Assembly (NCBI GenBank): GCA_946402945.1
Contig: CAMIYB010000014.1
Location: forward strand, 1-33,612
Source: an uncultured Bacteroidales bacterium
Lineage (GTDB): Bacteria > Bacteroidota > Bacteroidia > Bacteroidales > UBA932
Length of the DNA: 33,612 nucleotides
Direction of reading: 5' to 3'
The position numbers and the translations under genes were made by a program. The notes under the pieces are model-generated. The model saw only the letters and a program-made list of their open reading frames with translations. It did no database searches and was not told the origin of the DNA. Positions 14,405 to 24,000 of the stretch are shown here, one piece after another. How positions within the stretch are numbered: the stretch's first letter is position 1; every line of letters starts with the position of its first letter.

Positions 14405-15169
14405 GTGAAAAAATGGATGATTCTTTGCGGAGCGCTCCTTTTGGGGTGCATGTTGTCGGCCCAGGAGGCCTCAGGTCCGCAGATATACAATATGGGTTTC
14501 GACCAGTGGTCGAAACGGAAAGGGGAGTGGTGCCTGTATGAGAAAGACGCCCCCGCGTCGCATCGCGTGTGGGATTCGGCCAACAAAGGGACAAGCATCA
14601 TCGGCGTCAACTGCACGCAGCCCGAAACGGTGCATGTGGCCGTGCCCGGCGAGGGAAAATGCGCGGTAAAAATGCGCAGCCAGAAGATATTCACTTCTTT
14701 CGCCGCCGGCAACTTCTATACCGGCACCTTCGTCAAGACCCTCAATCTGAGCGGGGCCGAAATCCTGATGGGAACCCCCTTCACGGGTCGCCCGAAGGCG
14801 CTGACGGGTTATATCCATTATATCCCGAAACCCATCGACACGGTCAAGGAACCCTACCTGGACATGAAAGGCAAGATGGACGAAGGGGCGATAGACGTCT
14901 TCCTTACCGACTGGGACGGACCGTTCCGGTCCAATACGGTCGAGAAACGGTTTATCCGGGAGGACGATCCGGCGATGATCGGCCGCGGGATGCTGATTAT
15001 CTCCAAGGCCAGCAACGGATATATCCGCTTCACGCTGCCGTTGAAATACCTCAACGGGCGTACACCGAAGATCGTGGTGATTTCCGCGACGGCCAGCCGG
15101 CTGGGCGGTGCCTTCACCGGCGGCGACGGCAGTACGCTCTATCTCGATGAGTTGGAATTTACCTATTAA
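14405..15169 (+). CDS. PCMD domain (putative carbohydrate metabolism domain) exported protein
   Basis: A 254-residue exported protein. The GTG start at 14405 gives VKKWMILCGALLLGCMLSAQ, a good signal peptide with two lysines; the alternative ATG at 14417 would remove the lysines. The mature part matches the Bacteroidota PCMD family, with FDQWSKRKGEW, WDSANKG, AVKMRSQ, GNFYTG, FTGRPKALTGYIHYIP and the terminal DGSTLYLDELEF. The family is a beta-sandwich usually found in surface lipoproteins next to glycan-utilisation genes, and its exact activity is not established. The glycosyltransferase gene starts 2 bp after the stop. The very short leader predicted by the promoter favours leaderless translation from GTG or ATG. 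Confidence 0.82.
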   Translation: MKKWMILCGALLLGCMLSAQEASGPQIYNMGFDQWSKRKGEWCLYEKDAPASHRVWDSANKGTSIIGVNCTQPETVHVAVPGEGKCAVKMRSQKIFTSFAAGNFYTGTFVKTLNLSGAEILMGTPFTGRPKALTGYIHYIPKPIDTVKEPYLDMKGKMDEGAIDVFLTDWDGPFRSNTVEKRFIREDDPAMIGRGMLIISKASNGYIRFTLPLKYLNGRTPKIVVISATASRLGGAFTGGDGSTLYLDELEFTY

Positions 15170-15171
15170 CC

Positions 15172-16308
15172 ATGAAAGTTCTTTTTGTCGTCAATAACCA
15201 TTATGCGACGGGCAACGGGCTTTCGGCGTCCTGCCGGCGTACCGTTGAATATCTGAAGGAGGCGGGGGTGGATGTGCGCGTCCTGTCAGGACGCAACCAT
15301 GAGGCGGATGCCCCGCAGCCGGATTATGTGCTGGATGATTTCAAGTTCCCCATTTTCGAAAAACTGATCCATGCCCATGGCTACCAGTTCGCCGAATACA
15401 ATATGGACGTGTTCAAGGAGGCGCTCGCCTGGGCCGACCTGGTCCATCTCGAAGAGCCTTTCCGTATGCAGCGTCACCTGGCCAGACTGTGCCGCAAGAT
15501 GCACAAGAAGGTGACCGGCACCTACCACCTCCATCCGGAAAACCTCTTCTGTTCGGTCCACCTGGGCTGGCTCAAGCCCCTCAATGATATTACGATGCGT
15601 CTCTGGCGCAGGGCTTACGACGTCTGTTCCGATATCCAGTGCCCGACCCTCCACGTGGTCCAGCGGGCCCGGAAATATGGCATCAAGGCCCGTCTGCACC
15701 ATATCTCCAACGGCATCATCCCCGAGGTGTACAAACGTCCGGCCGTGGAGCCGGAGCGGCCTTTCCAGATTGTCTGCATCGGTCGTCTGGCCGTGGAAAA
15801 AGACCAGTGGACGCTGATCCGGGCCATGCGTTACAGCAAACACGCCGACAAGATCCAACTCTATTTCGCGGGGCGGGGCCCGGAGGAACAATCCATCCGT
15901 AAGGCCGCCAGGAAAATCTACGAAAAGGGAATCGTCAAGTATGAGCCCATTTTCGGCTTCCACACCCGTGAGGAACTGTCGGACCTTTCGGCCCGTTCCG
16001 ACCTCTATGTCCATTGCGCTACCATCGAAGTGGAGGGTCTTTCCTGTCTGGAATCGCTGGAGCAGGGTACGGTGCCCGTCATCGCCCGTTCCCCCTGGTC
16101 CGGTACGCCCCAGTTCGCCCTGGACCGCCGCAGCCTCTTCAAGGCCCGTGACGCCAAAGGCCTGGCCCGGAAAATCGATTACTGGTACGAGCATCCGGCA
16201 GAACGCAAACGGATGGCCGCCAAATACGCCGCTTCGACCCGGGAATACGACATCCACAAGTCCATCGAACAACTCATCCTCATGTTCGAGACGGCTTTGA
16301 ACGAATAA
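15172..16308 (+). CDS. GT4-type glycosyltransferase
   Basis: A 378-residue cytoplasmic glycosyltransferase of the GT-B fold, GT4-like. The N-terminal acceptor domain begins MKVLFVVNNHYATGNGLS with the glycine-containing loop. The C-terminal donor domain shows IVCIGRLAVEKDQWTLIRAM, the sugar-nucleotide-binding block YFAGRGPEE and IEVEGLSCLESLEQGTVPV, which supplies the E-x7-E type motif. It would transfer a sugar from a nucleotide-sugar donor to a lipid- or polysaccharide-linked acceptor; donor and acceptor cannot be named. It is 2 bp downstream of the PCMD gene, an odd pairing of a cytoplasmic transferase with an exported protein, and no other capsule or LPS genes are adjacent. Confidence 0.88.
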   Translation: MKVLFVVNNHYATGNGLSASCRRTVEYLKEAGVDVRVLSGRNHEADAPQPDYVLDDFKFPIFEKLIHAHGYQFAEYNMDVFKEALAWADLVHLEEPFRMQRHLARLCRKMHKKVTGTYHLHPENLFCSVHLGWLKPLNDITMRLWRRAYDVCSDIQCPTLHVVQRARKYGIKARLHHISNGIIPEVYKRPAVEPERPFQIVCIGRLAVEKDQWTLIRAMRYSKHADKIQLYFAGRGPEEQSIRKAARKIYEKGIVKYEPIFGFHTREELSDLSARSDLYVHCATIEVEGLSCLESLEQGTVPVIARSPWSGTPQFALDRRSLFKARDAKGLARKIDYWYEHPAERKRMAAKYAASTREYDIHKSIEQLILMFETALNE

Positions 16309-16347
16309 TCTTTATCACTGATTAGAAGGATTGTCGGCTTTTTTCGC

Positions 16348-16355
16348 TATTTTTG
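16348..16355 (+). promoter_or_regulatory. -7 element before ettA-addB-addA
   Basis: TATTTTTG is a perfect TAnnTTTG, 15 bp before the ATG at 16371. The upstream TTG at 16331 is only 14 bp away, so no standard -33 is claimed. Confidence 0.55.
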
Positions 16356-16370
16356 TACAAATGGTGAAAA

Positions 16371-18047
16371 ATGGCTGACGAAAAGATTATTTTCTCGATG
16401 AACGGGGTGGGCAAGGTCCTCCCGCACAACAACAGAGTCATCCTCAAGGACATCTACCTGTCCTTCTTCTACGGAGCCAAGATCGGCATCATCGGTCTGA
16501 ACGGCTCGGGTAAATCGACCCTCCTGAAGATCATCGCCGGCGTGGAAAAATCCTACAAGGGAGAGGTCGTCTGGGCCCCGGGCTACTCGGTCGGCATGCT
16601 GGAGCAGGAGCCGCAGATGGATCCGGGCAAGACCGTCTTGGAAGTTGTCCAGGAAGGGGTGCAGGAGGTGATGGATCTGCTCTCGGAATACAATGACATC
16701 TCCAACCGCTTCGCCGAGCCCCTGGAGGACGACGAGATGAACCGTCTGATTGAGCGGCAGGGCGAACTCACCGAGCAGATCGACCACTGCGGCGGCTGGG
16801 AGATCGACGCCAAACTCGAGCGGGCCATGGACGCCCTCCAGTGCCCGCCGCCGGACGCTTCTGTCGCCACCCTGTCGGGCGGCGAGCGCCGCCGGGTGGC
16901 CCTGTGCCGCCTGCTGCTCCGTCAGCCGGACGTCCTGCTGCTGGACGAGCCCACGAACCATCTCGATACCGAGAGCATCCAGTGGCTGGAAGCCCATCTG
17001 CAGCAGTACAAGGGCACGGTCATCGCCGTGACCCACGACCGCTACTTCCTCGACAATGTCGCCGGCTGGATTCTGGAACTGGACCGCGGCGAAGGCATTC
17101 CGTGGAAAGGCAATTACTCCTCCTGGCTCGACCAGAAGGCCCGCCGCCTGGCCATGGAAGAGAAGCAGGAAAGCAAGCGCCGCCGCACCCTGGAACGCGA
17201 GCTGGAGTGGGTGCGCATGGCCCCGAAGGCCCGCCAGGCCAAACAGAAGGCCCGTCTGGGTGCCTATGAGAAACTGGCGGCCGCCGATGCGAAAGAACGG
17301 GAGGCCAAACTGGAAATCTATATTCCCAACGGCCCCCATCTCGGCAACAAGGTCATCCGTTTCCACAATGTGAGCAAGGCCTATGGCGACAAACTCCTTT
17401 TCGAACACCTGAGTTTTGAACTGCCGCCCGCCGGCATCGTGGGCGTCATCGGCCCCAACGGCGCCGGCAAGACGACCCTCTTCCGGCTGATCATGGGCAT
17501 CGAGAAGCCCGACAGCGGCACCATCGAGATCGGCGATACCGTGAAACTGGCCTACGTGGACCAGCAGCACCGTTCCATCGACCCGGACCTGACCGTCTAT
17601 GAAACCATCGCAGGCAATTCCGAATGGGTCCGGCTGGGCGGCCGCGACATCAACGCCCGCGCCTGGGTGTCCCGCTTCAATTTCAGCGGGGCCGACCAGG
17701 AGAAGTTGTGCGGGGTCCTTTCCGGCGGCGAGCGCAACCGCCTCCACCTGGCCCTGACCCTCAAGGACGAGGGTAACGTCCTGCTCCTTGACGAACCGAC
17801 CAACGACGTGGACGTCAATACGATCCGTGCGCTGGAGGAAGGTCTGGACGCCTTCGCCGGCTGTGCCGTGGTGGTCAGCCATGACCGTTGGTTCCTCGAC
17901 CGTATCGCCACCCACATCCTCGCCTTCGAGGGCGATTCGCAGGTGGTCTTCTTCGAGGGCAACTACGCCGAATACGAAGAGAACCGGAAGATGCGTCTGG
18001 GCAACGTGGAGCCCAAACGGTTCAAGTATAAGAAACTGATGGAATAA
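16371..18047 (+). CDS. ettA: Energy-dependent translational throttle protein EttA (ABC-F)
   Basis: A 558-residue ABC-F ATPase with two ATP-binding cassettes and no membrane segments; it acts on the ribosomal E site to gate the first elongation cycle according to energy state. The N-terminus (FSMNGVGKV, then DIYLSFFYGAKIGIIG) and the length match E. coli EttA (555 residues) better than Uup or resistance ABC-Fs. Walker A1 is GLNGSGKST (42-50), signature LSGGER (168 on), Walker B followed by DEPTNHLD; cassette 2 has GPNGAGKTT, LSGGERNR and DEPTNDVD. The charged linker between the cassettes contains the typical EttA stretch ERELEWVRMAPKARQAKQKAR. It shares an operon with addB, whose start is 6 bp downstream. 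Confidence 0.95.
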   Translation: MADEKIIFSMNGVGKVLPHNNRVILKDIYLSFFYGAKIGIIGLNGSGKSTLLKIIAGVEKSYKGEVVWAPGYSVGMLEQEPQMDPGKTVLEVVQEGVQEVMDLLSEYNDISNRFAEPLEDDEMNRLIERQGELTEQIDHCGGWEIDAKLERAMDALQCPPPDASVATLSGGERRRVALCRLLLRQPDVLLLDEPTNHLDTESIQWLEAHLQQYKGTVIAVTHDRYFLDNVAGWILELDRGEGIPWKGNYSSWLDQKARRLAMEEKQESKRRRTLERELEWVRMAPKARQAKQKARLGAYEKLAAADAKEREAKLEIYIPNGPHLGNKVIRFHNVSKAYGDKLLFEHLSFELPPAGIVGVIGPNGAGKTTLFRLIMGIEKPDSGTIEIGDTVKLAYVDQQHRSIDPDLTVYETIAGNSEWVRLGGRDINARAWVSRFNFSGADQEKLCGVLSGGERNRLHLALTLKDEGNVLLLDEPTNDVDVNTIRALEEGLDAFAGCAVVVSHDRWFLDRIATHILAFEGDSQVVFFEGNYAEYEENRKMRLGNVEPKRFKYKKLME

Positions 18048-18053
18048 TTCGCC

Positions 18054-21035
18054 GTGAAACCTTTTCTCCAGCAGGTCGCGGACCATTATTTTGACGGAGG
18101 GGACATCCGGGAATGCTGTTTCATCTTCCCGAACCGACGCTCCATCGCCTTTTTCACGCACTATCTCCAGCAAGCCGTCGCCGACCCTTTGCGCAACGCC
18201 GCCGTGCATGGCGGGGAACCCCGGCCGGTGCTTCTTCCGAAGGCCTTGACCGTCAATGATTTCTTCTACTCGGTCTATGGCACCGTCCCGACCGACCGCG
18301 TGTCCCTCCTGCTGGAACTCTACGAGGTCTATCGCGCTCTCTACCCGCAGGCCGAAGCCCTGGACGATTTCATCTTCTGGGGCGACGTGATCCTGTCGGA
18401 TTTCGACGATGTGGACAAATACCGGGTCGATGCCGCGAACCTGTTCACCAACGTGGCCGATTTCCGGGCGCTCCAGGACTCCTACGGCTATCTCTCCGAC
18501 GACCAGCGGGCCGCCGTGGAGCAGTTCGTGGCCCATTTCCGCGAGGCCTCCCGGCTGAAAGTGGACCTGGACGCGGATTCGGTCAAGGTGCGTTTCCTGC
18601 GCCTGTGGAACCTGCTCGGGCCGCTCTACCGCGGATTCGGCGAGCGGCTCCGCGGGAAGGGGATGTCCTACGAGGGCATGGTCTATCGCGACCTGGCAGA
18701 CCGGCTCGAGGAAGAATCGGCCGTGGATGTGTTCGGGACGAAATTCCCGCAGGCGCGCCGTTTCGTCTTCGTGGGGCTGAACGCCCTCAATGCGTGCGAG
18801 AAACTGCTTCTGCGGCGGCTGCGGGACGCCGGCCTGGCCGATTTCTGCTGGGACTATGGGCCCGGCATGGTCAGCGACCCGGACAACCGCGCATCCTTCT
18901 TCATGCGGCAGAACGTCGTGGATTTCCCGCAGGCGTTTCCGGTGGAGGGCGACGTGCCCGGGCAGGACATCGAAGTGGTCAGCGTGCCGTCTTCGGTGGG
19001 ACAGGCCAAGCAGCTGCCGTCGATCCTGCGGGAGATCGCCCGGACCCGTGCGGACGGGGATCTGTCCCGGGTGGGCGCCCTCTCCGGCGCCGGCACGGAC
19101 TGTGCGGTCGTCCTTCCCGACGAGACCCTGCTCACGCCCGTGCTTAATTCCATCCCGCCCGAGGTGCGGGATATCAATGTGACGATGGGCTTTCCGCTGC
19201 AGGGGAGTGCGTTCGCCTCCCTGCTGGGCGAAGCCGCCGCGTTGCAACTCCATATCCGCTGGCGGGACGGCGAACCCTGGTTCTACCACAGGCAGGTGTG
19301 GAACATCCTGTCAGGCAGTTTGTTGCGCAAGGTTTTGGGGGAGGGGGACCGTCAACTTGCCGCCCGGCTCCGCAAGGAAGCCCGTTACTATCTGCCGGCC
19401 TCCGATTTCGCGGACTCCCCGCTGCTGCGGACCGTTTTCCAGGGGGTGGTCCGGGACCCGTCCGCCGCCGACCCGGAAGCCGTCCGCGCCTTCGCCGATT
19501 ACCAACTGAAGGTCATCACCGCCGTGGCGCCGCTCCTGCGGGACGATCCCGACATGGCCCCGGAACTGGAGTTCGCCCGCCGTTACCACCAGTGCGTGAG
19601 CCGTTTGCGAAGTATTCCGCTGGCTGTCCAGCCCCAGACCTACGTCCGTCTGCTGGGGCAACTCCTCGCCGGCGAGTCCGTCCCGTACAGCGGCGAACCG
19701 CTCAAGGGCCTGCAGGTCATGGGCCCGCTCGAAACCCGCGCCCTGGATTTCAACAATCTTGTGATTCTCTCCTGCAACGAGGGCGTCTTCCCGCGCCGGA
19801 GCGTTTCCTCGTCTTTCATCCCTCCGGAACTGCGCAAAGGCTTCGGCCTGCCCACCTATGAGTACCAGGATGCCGTCTGGGCCTATTATTTCTATCGGAT
19901 GATCCGCCGGGCCAGCCGCGTCTGGCTCCTATATGACGCCCGGACGGAAAGTCTCCGGTCGGGGGAGGAGAGCCGCTTTATCAAGCAGTTGCAATACCAT
20001 TTCCGGGTCCCGCTCCGACGGACCGTGGCCGTCGCCCCGCTCCGCCTGCCGTCCGAGGATCTGGAGGTCCCGAAACCTGCCGACATGGCCGCGCGCCTGC
20101 GGCAGACGCGCCTGTCGGTGACAGCCATCCAGTCCTACCTGGCCTGTCCCGCCCAGTTCTTCTATGCCTACATGGAAGGGCTCCGGCCCGAGGAGGAAAT
20201 CGCCGAGTCGCTGGACGCGGGCATGATCGGGTCGGTGTATCATGCCGCCATGCAGGCCCTCTACCTGGGCCCCGTGGCCATGGATCCGGCTTTCCCGATG
20301 GACCGCGCCTCGGTGCGGGAAGCCCTCGCCCAGGGACGTGTCGTTCCGCTCCGGCAGGTGTCGGTCGCGTATCTGGAAGACTGGATCCGCCGCCCCAAGG
20401 CCATCAAGGCCCGCATCAGGACCCTCATCCAGGCCGAACTCCGCACCATCGATGTGACCGGCCGCAACCTGGTCTTCGAGGACGTTATCCTCCAGTATGT
20501 CCTCCAGACCCTGCGGGAAGACCGGCGGCTGCTCCTGGAGGCCGGGAAGGATCATTTCGAGATCCTCGGGTTGGAGGAGCCGCGCTCGTGGACCTTCGAA
20601 GGCTACCAGTTCTTCGGCTACATCGACCGGCTGGACAGTTACGAGGACGGGGTGATCCGGGTCGTGGACTACAAGACCGGCAAGGCCGAGAACAAGGAGG
20701 TCGAAATCAATGACGGCAATGCCGAGGCGGTGGCGGACCTGCTGTTCGGCCCCGACAACGGCAAGCGTCCGAAAATCGCCCTCCAACTGTTCCTCTATGA
20801 CATGTACGTAAGCCCGAAGGAAGGGGAGACCGTCGAGAATGTCATCTATCCTGCCGCGCGTCTTTTCTCGGACGGGCCGCTCGTCAGTAGGATGAATGCG
20901 AAATTCTCGCAACTTGTGACCGGCCGCCTGCGCGAGGTACTCGCCGAAATGGCCGACCCCGCCGTCCCCCTGCGGCGTACCGAAGACCGCGGGACCTGCC
21001 AATGGTGTGACTTCAAAATGATTTGTGGAAGATGA
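18054..21035 (+). CDS. addB: AddB-like helicase-nuclease subunit (PD-(D/E)XK nuclease, Fe-S)
   Basis: A 993-residue partner of AddA in double-strand-break end processing. The GTG start lies 6 bp after ettA. The C-terminal nuclease has LSVTAIQSYLACPAQFFY, GYIDRLD and the catalytic DYKTGK (D872, K874). Four cysteines, C698, C982, C985 and C991 (final CQWCDFKMIC), form the AddB-type iron-sulfur staple. The N-terminal half is a UvrD-like helicase remnant: it begins near IFPNRRSIAFF and I find no Walker A (GxxxxGKT/S), so it probably cannot hydrolyse ATP, in the manner of RecC. The stop overlaps the addA ATG (ATGA). The complex would load recombinase after degrading from broken ends. Confidence 0.9.
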   Translation: MKPFLQQVADHYFDGGDIRECCFIFPNRRSIAFFTHYLQQAVADPLRNAAVHGGEPRPVLLPKALTVNDFFYSVYGTVPTDRVSLLLELYEVYRALYPQAEALDDFIFWGDVILSDFDDVDKYRVDAANLFTNVADFRALQDSYGYLSDDQRAAVEQFVAHFREASRLKVDLDADSVKVRFLRLWNLLGPLYRGFGERLRGKGMSYEGMVYRDLADRLEEESAVDVFGTKFPQARRFVFVGLNALNACEKLLLRRLRDAGLADFCWDYGPGMVSDPDNRASFFMRQNVVDFPQAFPVEGDVPGQDIEVVSVPSSVGQAKQLPSILREIARTRADGDLSRVGALSGAGTDCAVVLPDETLLTPVLNSIPPEVRDINVTMGFPLQGSAFASLLGEAAALQLHIRWRDGEPWFYHRQVWNILSGSLLRKVLGEGDRQLAARLRKEARYYLPASDFADSPLLRTVFQGVVRDPSAADPEAVRAFADYQLKVITAVAPLLRDDPDMAPELEFARRYHQCVSRLRSIPLAVQPQTYVRLLGQLLAGESVPYSGEPLKGLQVMGPLETRALDFNNLVILSCNEGVFPRRSVSSSFIPPELRKGFGLPTYEYQDAVWAYYFYRMIRRASRVWLLYDARTESLRSGEESRFIKQLQYHFRVPLRRTVAVAPLRLPSEDLEVPKPADMAARLRQTRLSVTAIQSYLACPAQFFYAYMEGLRPEEEIAESLDAGMIGSVYHAAMQALYLGPVAMDPAFPMDRASVREALAQGRVVPLRQVSVAYLEDWIRRPKAIKARIRTLIQAELRTIDVTGRNLVFEDVILQYVLQTLREDRRLLLEAGKDHFEILGLEEPRSWTFEGYQFFGYIDRLDSYEDGVIRVVDYKTGKAENKEVEINDGNAEAVADLLFGPDNGKRPKIALQLFLYDMYVSPKEGETVENVIYPAARLFSDGPLVSRMNAKFSQLVTGRLREVLAEMADPAVPLRRTEDRGTCQWCDFKMICGR

Positions 21036-24000
21036 TCCGGATTCTCAAAGCCTCCGCGGGTTCGGGCAAGACCTTCCAGCTTGCCAAGACCTACATCCGG
21101 CAGATGCTCCGCAGCGACGACCGGAATGCGTACCGGCACATTCTCGCCGTGACCTTCACCAACAAGGCCACCGCCGAGATGAAAAACCGCATCCTCAAGG
21201 AACTCGATATCCTCTCGCGGAATCCCGCCGGGTCGGACTATTTCGCGGAATTCAGCCGGGAGTTCGGCGACGAAGATGCCCTCCGGCGGCGCTGTGCGGA
21301 CCTGCTGACCCGCATCCTGCACGACTACAGCGCCTTCTCGGTGAGTACCATCGACAAGTTTTTCCAAATGACCCTCAAGGCCTTCGCCCGCGAAATCGGC
21401 CAGTTTGCCTCCTACCAGGTGGAACTGGACCGGGAATCGCTCCTGCAGGAGAGCGTCGACCGCATCCTGGACGGCCTGTCCGAGGATCGGCCGCAGTTGC
21501 TCCACTGGCTGACGGACAGCGTGATGGATCAGTTGCGCAGCGGCGGGAAACTCTCCCTGGAACGCGGACTGGTGTCCATCGCCGGGCAACTCAAGTCCGA
21601 CGCCCACCGTGACGCCGTCCGGGCCTCCGGGCTGGACGAGTCGCTCATCTATTCCCAACCCTATCTGGAACAGGTCCGTTCCGCGTGCCGTACGTACCGG
21701 AAGGAATTCGCCGGGAAAGTGGCCGATGCCGCCGCCCGCGTGCTGGACGTACTTGCCTCCGCGGGCGTAAAACCGGAAGACAGCAATCGTGGCTTCCTGT
21801 CCGCCCTGTGGGGTTTCAAGACCCCCAATGATCCCATCGCCCCGCCGACGGAAGCCTTCCTGCGCAAGGCTGCCGATCCCGACCAGTGGTTCGCCAAGGC
21901 CAAGGCGCCGGCGCTCATGCCGAAAGTCCGGGGGGTGCTGGATCCCGTCCTCGAGGATTTCACCGCCCTGTTCGGCGATCCCTACCGGGCCTATGCCACC
22001 GCCGGCCTCCTGCTCGGCCAGCTCTACGGCCTGCGCATCGCCTCGGAACTCTACCGCGAATTCGACGCCCTGCTCAAGGAAAAGAATGTCATGAGCATCG
22101 ACGATTCCAACCATATCCTGGAGCGGATTATCGCCGGCAGCGACGCCCCTTTCGTGTATGAGAAACTCGGCGTCCGTTTCGAAGATTTCCTGCTCGACGA
22201 GTTCCAGGATACCTCCTCGGTCCAGTGGCGCAATTTCCGGCCGCTGCTCTCCGAGAGCCAGGCCGGCGGGCATGAGAGCCTCATCGTGGGGGATGTCAAG
22301 CAGAGCATCTACCGCTGGCGCGGGTCCGACTGGGCCCTGCTGGCCTCCGGCGTGGGGGAAGATTTCCCCGAGGCCCGCGCGGATGAGCCCCTCCGCGAGA
22401 ACTGGCGCAGCCTGCGGAACATCGTCCGTTTCAACGGCCGCTTCTTCCGCCATGCCGCCGCCGTGCTGGACGCCCAGTACGGCGCGGGGGCCCGGATCGG
22501 CAGTCTCTATGCGGATGTGGAGCAGGAAGTGCGGGCCCGGGAGGAAGAACCGGGCCTGGTCCGCTGCACCTTTACCGGCGAAGACCAGTTGCCCCTCATC
22601 CTCTCCTCGGTCCGCTCCATCCTCTCCTCGGGCGGCGCCTATGGCCAGATAGCCATCCTGGTACGGGGCAACGAGACGGGCTCGGCCATCGCATCGTACC
22701 TCATCGCCCAGGGCGTCCCCGTGATTTCGGACGACTCCCTCCGGGTGAAATCGGCCGTGACCGTGCGGCGCCTGGTTTCCCTGCTGACCTATGTCGAAAA
22801 CCCGCAGGATGCCGTCGGAAGTTATCTGGCCGCCTCGCTGGGGGTCACGCCGCCGGCCGGCTACCATTCCGTCGTCGATCTGTGCGAGTCGCTGCTGCGC
22901 ACGCTTTCGGACCGTTTTCCGGACACCGTCGCCGGGGAAGTGCTCTATATCCAGTCCTTCATGGACAACCTGCAGGAGTGGATGGCCACCGGCGGCAACA
23001 ATCTGCCCGCCTTCCTGCGCTTCTGGGCCGATGCCGACCCGAAGATCGCCTCGCCCGAAGGGACAGACTCGGTGCGCATCATGACCGTCCATAAATCCAA
23101 GGGCCTGGAGTTCCCCTATGTGATTTTCCCTTTTGCCGAATCGGTGGGCCTGTTCCGGGGTGAATGGCACTGGAGCCGGCCGGCGCTGGACCATACGCCC
23201 CTGGCCGGAAAGGCCGACGGCATCTACCCCGTCCTTCTCTCCGAAAAGAGCCTCGGAACCTGTTTCGCGGGGGATTATACCCGGGAAAAACTGCTTCAGT
23301 ACGTCGATAACATCAATATTTTCTACGTGGCAATGACTCGCGCCGGGCGCTACCTCCATGTGATTGCGGACAGACCGTCCCGGACGGCCGTCCCGTTCAA
23401 GGACATGTCGCAGATCCTGCATGCCTTCCTGGAAGAGGTGCGCGATCCGGAAAAGGCCCGCGAGGCCGCCCTGACGGTCTCTTTGGAAGAAGAGGACGGC
23501 GCGGAGGTATTCTCGGTCGGCCGTATGCCGTCGCCGCCCGCCCGGAAGGCCGCTGCGGCCGAGCCCCGGGATGCCGCTTATCCCTCGTATCCGCTCAATC
23601 CCGATCCGGGGGAGGCGGACGTCGACGTGCGCGAACGCGGCCGGCTCAAATTCAGCGCGGACGCCGTCGATTTCTTCTCCGCGGAAGGGGAGACCGGCGC
23701 CGAGGCTTCCATCCGGCTCAAGGGTATCCTCCTCCATGGCATCCTGGCCTCCGTCGTCCGGGAGGAAGACCTTCCGGACGCTGTGCGGTGGGCTGCCCTT
23801 TCCGGCGCCCTGGACCCGGAACAGGTGCCGCTCTACCGCGATTACCTGGCCGGGAAACTGGCCTCCGTGCGGGAGCGGGGCTGGTTCGCCGCGGAGCCTT
23901 CCGCCGTCCGCAACGAGGCGGCCGTCATCGGGACGGACGGACTCCTCTGGCGTCCCGACCGGGTCGTGGAAAGTCCGGAGGGCCTGTGTGTCGTCGATTA

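Noticed and set aside
16309..16347. Terminator after the GT4 gene
   Set aside because: The T-rich stretch lacks a convincing GC-rich stem in front of it.
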